NCBI GenBank assembly: GCA_905209725.1
Contig: CAJLTZ010000017.1
Coordinates: 1-34,243 of the forward strand
Direction: 5' to 3'
Length of the DNA stretch: 34,243 nucleotides
From: an uncultured Muribaculaceae bacterium
GTDB taxonomy: Bacteria > Bacteroidota > Bacteroidia > Bacteroidales > Muribaculaceae
This document shows positions 15,282 to 21,665 of the stretch, one piece after another. How positions within the stretch are numbered: position 1 is the stretch's first letter; each line of letters opens with the position of its first letter. The position numbers and the translations under genes were made by a program. The notes below the pieces were generated by a model. That model was not told the DNA's origin, made no database searches, and worked only from the letters and a program-made list of their open reading frames with translations.

Positions 15282-16388
15282 TTAATTAGCAGACCTTTGT
15301 ATCCAGGCTTCTGTAGTGATAAGTGTATGGCCTTCCATTCCATTGTAAATCGCAATGCCGATTGCAATAAGAATTAAGATATAATAGTGTTTTTTGCTTA
15401 TGAGCGGGAGCATTGCCATGGCAAATATCTCTGATACGCCTAATAATTCACCCATACGTCCCTGAAGCACGGGAATGTCGGCAAATAACAGATAACATAA
15501 CTGTGACCCAATGTAGATGGACAATACTGTTGGTGCAAATGGATAATATTTTTTGATTGTGTCCAGGTTAAACAACATTATGATAATCAGAATTACTTTA
15601 ATAATTCGGACCGGACCGACAGCTGATGCCGTAAATAATCTGTTGCCTACATAGTTGTAGAGATAATTCTGCACAAATTCAAGAGGAATATATTTGGCAA
15701 CGAACCCAAGCTGGAAGGATGTGAATGAAAAAGCAAGCGCCAGCAGCATTACGGCACTCCATATCCATTTGTTAAGCGTTTTCTTTGGCACAAAATATAG
15801 CAGGAACATTACTGATGCCGAATAATGGAACAGGAATGCAATGAGTGCCAAAGGGAAAAATATCCACCATTTCCGTTCACTGATATATCTGATGCTCAGC
15901 AGTAGGATCGCGCAGCTTACGGCAGCACGAATCTGGATCATGTCGTGAAGTGGGAAATAATATGGAAGGAAGAAGAGAAGCGACAGCCAAATGTTGGGAG
16001 AGTTGGTATATATGCTATAAAGATTGATGCCTACGGAAAGCATGGCGTAAAAGGCAAGCATCCATAGGAATGTAGGGCTTATTGCCACCAGCCACACAAA
16101 AGTTGGCTCGAGTTCGCGTGAACCATTTGCGCTTGGCCCCGAACTGTAGTGCCTCTGATACATTATGTAGTCTGGCAAAGTTTCCTCACGGAATGTGCAT
16201 AGCAGCACAAGCATGACTCCAATCAACAGGAAAGCGGCAGCATACATTCGTTTTTCTCCTTTCGACACAACCGATAAGGATGTAAATGGCAGAGGAGCAC
16301 CCGCATAGCCGAAAGCCACCTTTTTTGAAGCCAATGGGAGCGTGATTAGCGTTGCAATCACGATTATTACGTAATATGATAGAATCAT
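15282..16388 (-). CDS. EpsG-family polysaccharide polymerase-like membrane protein
   Basis: Polytopic inner-membrane protein (368 aa) with roughly ten hydrophobic helices and few charged residues outside loops. The N-terminal arrangement (FREETLPDYIMYQRHYSSG, residues 67-85) and a helix-rich middle with FFLPYYFPLHDMIQIRAAVS (138-157) match the EpsG/Wzy-like group, whose members polymerise lipid-linked repeat units. Family membership rests on topology and these motifs. It heads a two-gene operon with a GT4 gene and has a -7 element about 50 nt upstream. Together with the WecA-, Wza- and Wzc-like genes 10 kb away it would complete a Wzx/Wzy-type pathway, but no Wzx flippase is visible in the window. 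Confidence 0.82.
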   Translation of the reverse strand: MILSYYVIIVIATLITLPLASKKVAFGYAGAPLPFTSLSVVSKGEKRMYAAAFLLIGVMLVLLCTFREETLPDYIMYQRHYSSGPSANGSRELEPTFVWLVAISPTFLWMLAFYAMLSVGINLYSIYTNSPNIWLSLLFFLPYYFPLHDMIQIRAAVSCAILLLSIRYISERKWWIFFPLALIAFLFHYSASVMFLLYFVPKKTLNKWIWSAVMLLALAFSFTSFQLGFVAKYIPLEFVQNYLYNYVGNRLFTASAVGPVRIIKVILIIIMLFNLDTIKKYYPFAPTVLSIYIGSQLCYLLFADIPVLQGRMGELLGVSEIFAMAMLPLISKKHYYILILIAIGIAIYNGMEGHTLITTEAWIQRSAN

Positions 16389-16438
16389 TATTGAAATCTA
16401 TATTAGTCTCTTTTGCCAGTTGACATTTGTGTAGAATG

Positions 16439-16446
16439 CAAAATTA
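16439..16446 (-). promoter_or_regulatory. -7 promoter element (TAATTTTG) for the EpsG-like operon
   Basis: On the minus strand, ACTAATTTTGCA matches TAnnTTTG and lies about 50 nt upstream of the ATG at 16388. The flanks are nearly the same as those of the element at 12166-12173 (TGCAAA, then TTAGT, then AAAA on the plus strand). No standard-spaced TTTG is seen. Confidence 0.5.
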
Positions 16447-16539
16447 GTAAAAATTACGCAAACTGGAAATTGATATGGGCGGAATTGCAATGAATTGAAC
16501 GCTAAATATGGTAAATAAATTCTATGGAGGATGTGAAAA

Positions 16540-16571
16540 TTTGGAATTGTGGATGGATTATGCTAACTTTG
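16540..16571 (+). promoter_or_regulatory. Bacteroidetes promoter of tRNA-Leu (TTTG, 20 bp, TAACTTTG)
   Basis: TTTG at 16540-16543 and TAACTTTG at 16564-16571 are separated by 20 bp, an excellent match to the -33/-7 pattern. Transcription would start near 16576, giving a precursor with about 52 nt before the mature tRNA. Confidence 0.75.
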
Positions 16572-16628
16572 CAGCGTGAAAACATCCCTGGATCTGATAC
16601 CGAGTGAATGTGAAAGGGAAGCGCCAAC

Positions 16629-16713
16629 GCCCTGATGGCGGAATCGGTAGACGCGCCGGTCTCAAACACCGGTGGAGCAATCCGTGCCGGTTCGACCCCG
16701 GCTCAGGGTACCA
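16629..16713 (+). tRNA. tRNA-Leu (anticodon CAA)
   Basis: A complete class II tRNA folds from the sequence. The acceptor stem is GCCCTGA (16629-16635) with TCAGGGT (16703-16709), starting with a G-U pair. The D stem is GCG (16638-16640) with CGC (16652-16654). The anticodon stem is CCGGT/ACCGG around loop CTCAAAC (16661-16667), so the anticodon is CAA, reading UUG. A long variable arm follows, then T stem GCCGG/CCGGC with loop TTCGACC. The discriminator is A16710 and CCA is encoded. It stands alone with its own promoter and terminator. The long variable arm and CAA anticodon agree on leucine. Confidence 0.96.
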
Positions 16714-16754
16714 AGCCGTGGAGAAGAGCAATCTTCCCCGCGGCTTTCCTTTTT
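16714..16754 (+). terminator. Intrinsic terminator of tRNA-Leu
   Basis: Immediately after the encoded CCA, an 8-bp stem with one G-T pair (16714-16721 with 16738-16745) continues, after one mismatch, into a 5-bp stem (16723-16727 with 16732-16736). It is followed by TTCCTTTTT. Confidence 0.85.
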
Positions 16755-16824
16755 GCCACACCGTAACTCATTGGTTTGCTCATAGATAAGCTCAAGCACT
16801 TTGTTGTAAGAATTGGGTTCTATG

Positions 16825-16856
16825 TTTGCTTAATTCAAATATTATCACTAATTTTG
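16825..16856 (+). promoter_or_regulatory. Promoter of the restriction-modification genes (TTTG, 20 bp, TAATTTTG)
   Basis: TTTG at 16825-16828 and TAATTTTG at 16849-16856 have the ideal 20-bp spacing. The -7 element ends only 4 nt before the ATG at 16861, so the transcript should start at or within a few bases of the start codon. The mRNA would be leaderless or nearly so. Confidence 0.7.
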
Positions 16857-16860
16857 CTTT

Positions 16861-17526
16861 ATGAAAAAAAAGCTAACTATAGAATCATTAATCGCTGAGG
16901 CTGAGCGTTTTTGTTTGCTTAACTCTGGATTATATCGGAACGAACTCTTTGGTGTTACTGACGGGAAGGCTGTCGGCACCTTCGTTGAGCATCTATTCCA
17001 GAAGTTCCTTGATGAACGTTACGATATTACGGTTGGCAATTCCGCCAATGGATTGGATTTACCATCTGTCAACACGGATATTAAAGTTACGTCAATAAAA
17101 CAACCTCAGTCGAGTTGCCCTTTTAAGGATAGTAAACAAAAAATATTTGGATTAGGCTATAACCTTCTCGTCTTTGTCTATAAAAAATATGATGACTCAA
17201 AGAAAAAGAAGGGAATGTTAGATTTTGTTTCATGCAGTTTTATTGATAAATGTCGAACAGCGGATTTCCAAACTACCACAGGCTTGCATAAAATAATATC
17301 TAACCAAGGTAATCAAGATGATATTTTTGCATTCCTGGTAGAGCATAATATACCAAGCGATGAGGTTACCCTATATAACATGGCAGGTGACATTTTGAAA
17401 AATCCACCACAAATTGGATACTTAACCATATCAAATGCACTTCAGTGGCGGCTTCAATATGGAAGAGTCGTTTCTATGACTGATAAAGTGGTCGGGATTG
17501 AACAGATAATCAAGTTATCAGAATGA
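16861..17526 (+). CDS. Type II restriction endonuclease (PD-(D/E)XK-like)
   Basis: Predicted restriction enzyme (221 aa) paired with the methyltransferase that follows. A PD-(D/E)XK-type site can be seen: a helix with Glu43 (GTFVEHLFQKFL), Asp66 in GLDLPSVNTDIKVTS, then Asp73-Ile-Lys75 as the D-x-K part. The next stretch (IKQPQSSCPFKDSKQKIFGLGY) looks like a conserved family region, but I cannot name the prototype or recognition site. The gene overlaps the methyltransferase start by 4 bp (ATGA), so translation is coupled. No other ATG is available near the N-terminus, so start 16861 stands although the promoter nearly touches it. AT-rich coding sequence points to recent transfer. The role is inferred from motif plus neighbour. 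Confidence 0.8.
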   Translation: MKKKLTIESLIAEAERFCLLNSGLYRNELFGVTDGKAVGTFVEHLFQKFLDERYDITVGNSANGLDLPSVNTDIKVTSIKQPQSSCPFKDSKQKIFGLGYNLLVFVYKKYDDSKKKKGMLDFVSCSFIDKCRTADFQTTTGLHKIISNQGNQDDIFAFLVEHNIPSDEVTLYNMAGDILKNPPQIGYLTISNALQWRLQYGRVVSMTDKVVGIEQIIKLSE

Positions 17527-19184
17527 GAGATTTGATTAACAGCATACGCAATATAGATTACGTTGAAGCCAATTCCACAATTAGGTCGCTTAGTGGAATC
17601 ATTGACTACTTTTCTTCACAGCAAGAGAAAATTGATTTCATTTCCAATCTTGAAATAGACCTATCCAGCGTACGAGAAGACAAGGTATCTTATGGTGATT
17701 GGCAAACGCCAATGTCATTGGCTGAAAAAATATGTGATATTCATCTATCCAAATTTGGTAGTCCTGATATAGTAATAGAGCCTACATGCGGACTTGGGGC
17801 CTTTGTATTATCTGCGTTGAGTAAATTTAAGAATATTAAAGAGTTTTATGCCATAGAGATTAATCATCAATACGTATCCGAATTAAAACTGAAAATACTG
17901 TTGAATGCGGTAAACTCTCCTTCTAATTTTCATCCCGATATTTATATCTATAATACAGATTTTTTTGAGTTTGATTTTACTCCCATAGTTGAGAAAAGCA
18001 AACGAATGGGATGGAATATGGCTGTTATTGGGAATCCGCCATGGGTAACCAACAGCACTCAAGGGAAGAACAATTCTAAGAATATTCCGTTCAAGAGTAA
18101 TGTTTTCAATTTAAAAGGTATTGATGCTATAACAGGTAAAAGCAATTTTGACATAAGCGAGTATATTGCTCTAAAATTATTGCATTTATCAGAAATAAAC
18201 ATTGGAGGAATCTCGTTCCTGTTAAAAAATTCTGTTATTCGAAATATCTTGAATAAACAGCACACCGAAAGGTTACACATTGGGAATATAGAACAAAAAT
18301 TGATTAATGCATCTATCGAGTTCGATGTTTCAGTAGAGGCGTCAGGTTTTTTTGCTCAATTTGGATGTTCACCATCCTTTATTTGTAATGTCTCAGATTT
18401 TTATTCAGATACATATATTCGGCAATATGGGTGGATAAATGACTCTTTCGTTTCTGATGCAAAATCATATAGTGCTGTTTCAAGATACGATGGAAAATCT
18501 TCCTATATATGGCGTTCTGGGATTAAACATGATTGCACCTCTGTCTTAGAATTAACTCTTTCGGATGGTATATACACAAATGGGTATGGAGATACAGTAC
18601 AGATTGAAGAAGATTTGATTTATCCGTTACTAAAAAGTTCAGATATATATAACTATCAGGAAAATCAATTTAGAAAATTTGTAATCGTACCACAACGTAG
18701 AGTTGGGGATGACACATCGGAATTGAAAAAATCACATCCCCTTGCATTTTCGTATTTGTCTAAATATGAGAATGTTTTTTCAAGTAGAAAAAGCAGTATA
18801 TATATAGGAAAAGATAAGTTTAGCATTTTTGGGATAGGTGATTATTCATTCAAACCCTATAAAATTGTCGTTTCTTCATTTTATAAGTCTATTAGGTTTA
18901 TTTTAGTTTCACAGGCTTGTGGAAAACCGATAATGGTAGATGACACATGTTATCAGCTTGACTTTGACAATTTAGAAGAGGCAAAATGTATCTTAGATGC
19001 CCTTAACAGCAATGAAATACGTTCTTTACTGCAATCATTGGTTTTCAAAGATGCAAAAAGAGTTGTAACTAAAAGCCTTCTAATGAGACTTGATTTAGCA
19101 CAACTATGTAGAGACAAGGGGATTACAATCGCTTCACAACGTTTTAGCAATGGTGTCGTCCAACAATTATCTCTTTTTGATTAA
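17523..19184 (+). CDS. N6-adenine DNA methyltransferase of a type II R-M system
   Basis: Predicted DNA N6-adenine methyltransferase (553 aa) that protects host DNA from the endonuclease encoded just upstream. Motifs run in the TaqI/Eco57I-like (gamma) order: motif X GDWQTP (58-63), motif I EPTCGLGAF (86-94, AdoMet binding), motif II AIEIN (110-114) and catalytic motif IV NPPW (171-174). The long C-terminal half would hold target recognition. The start overlaps the endonuclease stop by 4 bp. Having the toxic enzyme first in the operon is notable, because establishment in a new cell normally needs methylation first. No C-protein gene is present. Coding sequence is strongly AT-rich against the flanking housekeeping genes. 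Target sequence unknown. Confidence 0.92.
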   Translation: MRDLINSIRNIDYVEANSTIRSLSGIIDYFSSQQEKIDFISNLEIDLSSVREDKVSYGDWQTPMSLAEKICDIHLSKFGSPDIVIEPTCGLGAFVLSALSKFKNIKEFYAIEINHQYVSELKLKILLNAVNSPSNFHPDIYIYNTDFFEFDFTPIVEKSKRMGWNMAVIGNPPWVTNSTQGKNNSKNIPFKSNVFNLKGIDAITGKSNFDISEYIALKLLHLSEINIGGISFLLKNSVIRNILNKQHTERLHIGNIEQKLINASIEFDVSVEASGFFAQFGCSPSFICNVSDFYSDTYIRQYGWINDSFVSDAKSYSAVSRYDGKSSYIWRSGIKHDCTSVLELTLSDGIYTNGYGDTVQIEEDLIYPLLKSSDIYNYQENQFRKFVIVPQRRVGDDTSELKKSHPLAFSYLSKYENVFSSRKSSIYIGKDKFSIFGIGDYSFKPYKIVVSSFYKSIRFILVSQACGKPIMVDDTCYQLDFDNLEEAKCILDALNSNEIRSLLQSLVFKDAKRVVTKSLLMRLDLAQLCRDKGITIASQRFSNGVVQQLSLFD

Positions 19185-19318
19185 TGTGTTATTGGTTTCC
19201 CAGACTCGGGTATCCAATGCCGCATCTCCCACAACCTATCCAAATCCGCTAAAATTGGTTCTAATACGGCACGGTTGGGGGTACTGAACTGAGGATTCTC
19301 TTCGCGAGAGTCCTCTTT
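19181..19318 (-). pseudogene. Possible C-terminal remnant of an unidentified gene (45 codons, no start)
   Basis: On the minus strand an open frame of 45 codons runs into TAA at 19181-19183, which overlaps the methyltransferase stop on the other strand. Its composition looks like real protein: it includes NPQFSTPNRAVLEPILADLD and then RLWEMRHWIPESGKPITH. It has no usable start and is cut upstream by a stop in an A-rich stretch, just before the ATP-grasp gene end. I do not recognise the family. It could be the tail of a gene replaced when the restriction-modification genes or the ATP-grasp pair arrived, or a chance open frame. The hairpin at 19291-19315 lies inside it. Confidence 0.4.
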
Positions 19319-19325
19319 TTAATTT
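19291..19325 (+). terminator. Intrinsic terminator downstream of the R-M operon
   Basis: A 10-bp stem with one G-T pair (19291-19300 with 19306-19315) has loop TTCGC and is followed by TTTTTAATTTT. It lies 106 nt past the methyltransferase stop and 20 nt before the convergent ATP-grasp gene ends. Confidence 0.75.
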
Positions 19326-19344
19326 TAGGGAGGGGACTTCCGGT

Positions 19345-20418
19345 TCAGGATTTGAAGGGTGCGAATAAGAATGGCAATGGATCTTTGATGTCCCAATAAT
19401 ATTTGCATTCTGATTTCCTGAGTTGGTTCAGCCATTTGAAAATACTGACATCGTTCTCTTTTCTGTGCTTGAAATCATTGAATTCTACAATGGCATCTAT
19501 TCCTTTTATTTCATATTTAGGAATGAAGCCGTCTGAAATCTTTGATTTAATGTAATAATCCGCTAAATTCGCCCCGGCCACTGCCAGAGCATACGTCGTG
19601 GCGTCATTTCGCAAGTTGGCTTCTATAAAATAGAATGTGCCGTTGTCGATTATGAATTCCACACCAAAGAGACCATCATAATTCATGTAGGAAATAAACC
19701 GCTTGATTTTATCAATAAATTCCGACGGCAACTGCCTTGAATCGCTAACTGACGAATACAAAGTCCCGCCATTATTATCCCTATGCTTTATTATGTATCC
19801 GGGTATGACAATGTGATTGTCTGAAGCATACCCCAACACTACAATTTCTCCATCTTTTTTAATGAATGGTTGGATTAAAATGGAATCTATCTCGGAAAAG
19901 TCTTTAAGGGCTTCTCTAAGTGCATTGAGATTGTTGCATACCGAAACTTTTTTCCCTCCGCTGATGCTTTGATTGGGCTTAATAATACAGGGAAAGGTGA
20001 CATCAGACAAATCATCATCATATACTTGTGAATATGGAACATTGAGACCTGCGGATTCAGCAAGGTCAGCCTGAACCTGTTTATTCATGAAATGTGTTAT
20101 CCGGCCTTGTTCTTGGCAATTAAAGAACAAGAATTTATCTGACAGGTTGTCATAGTTTATATCGAGTATATGTTCTGATATATCTGTACATGTGATAATT
20201 ATTGGTTTGTCTTTTTCATGTCCATAATGCTTTAGGAGTGTCTCTACAAGAAATGCAGCATCACTGATTACAATGGTTTTATTAATATGTCTTGACTTGG
20301 ATACATATCCATCATGGCCAATCAAAATAAGATCAACATCTAATTGACATCTGCCTAAGCATCTGATCATTCCAAGCGTATTATGGTGGTTTGATCCGAT
20401 AATGATAACTTTCTGCAT
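19345..20418 (-). CDS. ATP-grasp carboxylate-amine ligase-like protein (second of tandem pair)
   Basis: Predicted cytosolic ATP-grasp ligase (357 aa) that would activate a carboxylate as acyl phosphate and join it to an amine. The N-terminus (IIIGSNHHNTLGMIRCLG) is a Rossmann-like preATP-grasp domain. Lys147 in FPCIIKPNQSISGGKK and the metal site Glu254, Glu266 and Asn268 (VEFIID, FIEANLRND) are in place. A short C-terminal region after about 310 ends in a Trp/Tyr-rich helix shared with its neighbour. It starts 1 nt after the stop of the paralogous gene, so the two are translationally linked. D-aspartate ligases, PylC-like enzymes and capsule amidation enzymes all share this core, so the substrate is open. 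Confidence 0.85.
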   Translation of the reverse strand: MQKVIIIGSNHHNTLGMIRCLGRCQLDVDLILIGHDGYVSKSRHINKTIVISDAAFLVETLLKHYGHEKDKPIIITCTDISEHILDINYDNLSDKFLFFNCQEQGRITHFMNKQVQADLAESAGLNVPYSQVYDDDLSDVTFPCIIKPNQSISGGKKVSVCNNLNALREALKDFSEIDSILIQPFIKKDGEIVVLGYASDNHIVIPGYIIKHRDNNGGTLYSSVSDSRQLPSEFIDKIKRFISYMNYDGLFGVEFIIDNGTFYFIEANLRNDATTYALAVAGANLADYYIKSKISDGFIPKYEIKGIDAIVEFNDFKHRKENDVSIFKWLNQLRKSECKYYWDIKDPLPFLFAPFKS

Positions 20419-20419
20419 T

Positions 20420-21556
20420 TCAATATTGTTTTTGTTTGATTATTCTGAGCAATCTCCCGAGCATGTAAATATATTGCCTGAAAAAAGGTTTCTTGTCTTC
20501 CTTATAATACATTAAGAATCCCTTTGATTTCCAGATTTCTTTAATCCATGTGATAAAAGAGATATCTCCGTATACAAAGGATTTTAGATGATGCATATCC
20601 CAGATGTAAAATCCCGGATTGAACTCTGATGCATGTGTTATTGGTTTATGCAGCAAATCCTCTACATGGTTTAATGGAAGGTTTGCTCCATATTTGGTGA
20701 TGAATGATTCTGCACCATCATTCCTTAAATTAATTTCAGTAAAGTAGAATTTGTTGTCTTTTTTTGAATGCATCATTTCAACAGAAAAAAGGCCAACATA
20801 TCCAATTTCCTTTATCAGGTTAATGATTGAATCCTTTATATTTTTATCTTGAAGTGGTTGTATATTAGCAAAACATACCATCCCTACATATTTGGGATAA
20901 ATGGTCAATTTGTTTTCAACAGCGGGAATGATGCAATCACCGTTGGATAAACTGCATCCAAGAATGCTGATTTCATAGTCTCTGTCAATATACTCTTGTA
21001 AAATGATTTTTTTTGTGAATTTTAAACTCTTGAGGTTTTCTTTCAATTCCTCAAATGAGGAACATACGCGGATATCACATTTGGCGCCCTCGCAACTTAT
21101 CAAGGGTTTAATCAGACAGGGAAACGTGAGGTTTTCCGGGAACTTATCAATATCTTCGATAACCCATGAAGCGGGGACATTAAAATTAGATTTTTTCGCC
21201 AAATCAACTTGAATCTCTTTATTGAAAATTTGTCGAAATGGAATTTGTGCGTATTGGAACACAAAATTATCCCTAAGATTTGAGGAATTATTTTCAAGCG
21301 TCAAGGCTGCCAAGTCGCTACAAGGAATAATTGGGATTTTACTTGGGGATACAATCGAGTGTGAAAGAAGGGCTTCAATACAAGCTTGTGCATTATGCGA
21401 CGTTATTACTTTATCTACAAATTTACTACAAGCCACATATCCTGTTTTGTCCCCATAAATCAGTGCAACAGAACGGTAGCCGGCTAACCCCAGTGATTGA
21501 ATAACTCCTACGGTGTTGGTATGGTCATTGCCAAATACGACTACAATTTCATTCAT
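20420..21556 (-). CDS. ATP-grasp carboxylate-amine ligase-like protein (first of tandem pair)
   Basis: Paralogue (378 aa) of the next gene in the operon, with the same layout. The N-terminal domain begins VVVFGNDHTNTVGVIQSLG (6-24), where the neighbour has IIIGSNHHNTLGMIRCLG. The ATP-grasp core has Lys150 in FPCLIKP and metal ligands Glu260, Glu274 and Asn276 (FSVEMM, FTEINLRND). The C-terminal region (about 325-378) has ISFITWIKEIWKSKGF and a basic end. Identity between the two is clearly partial, so duplication is old or they were acquired as a set, and they may act in sequence or on different partners. AT-rich coding sequence matches the restriction-modification genes next door. A terminator (21601-21657) insulates it from the protease gene upstream. 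Confidence 0.86.
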   Translation of the reverse strand: MNEIVVVFGNDHTNTVGVIQSLGLAGYRSVALIYGDKTGYVACSKFVDKVITSHNAQACIEALLSHSIVSPSKIPIIPCSDLAALTLENNSSNLRDNFVFQYAQIPFRQIFNKEIQVDLAKKSNFNVPASWVIEDIDKFPENLTFPCLIKPLISCEGAKCDIRVCSSFEELKENLKSLKFTKKIILQEYIDRDYEISILGCSLSNGDCIIPAVENKLTIYPKYVGMVCFANIQPLQDKNIKDSIINLIKEIGYVGLFSVEMMHSKKDNKFYFTEINLRNDGAESFITKYGANLPLNHVEDLLHKPITHASEFNPGFYIWDMHHLKSFVYGDISFITWIKEIWKSKGFLMYYKEDKKPFFRQYIYMLGRLLRIIKQKQY

Positions 21557-21584
21557 AGTTTCATTGGATTGTTTTTATGTATGG

Positions 21585-21598
21585 TTGATTGTTGATTA
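21585..21598. repeat. Heptanucleotide tandem repeat (TTGATTG, TTGATTA)
   Basis: Two 7-bp units lie in the leader of the ATP-grasp operon (28 nt before its start codon). One more TTGATTG unit is at 21659-21665, on the other side of the terminator hairpin. Confidence 0.55.
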
Positions 21599-21600
21599 TT

Positions 21601-21657
21601 CTGAGATACTGAGAAAAGTAGGCTGTGAAGAACGCAGCCTACTTTTCTATGTCTCAG
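21601..21657 (-). terminator. Intrinsic terminator of the M6 protease gene
   Basis: A perfect 14-bp stem (21612-21625 with 21635-21648) contains its own A- and T-tracts. It is extended outside by a 6-bp stem (21601-21606 with 21652-21657) after a small internal loop. It lies just past the protease stop and ahead of the ATP-grasp operon. Confidence 0.88.
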
Positions 21658-21665
21658 GTTGATTG

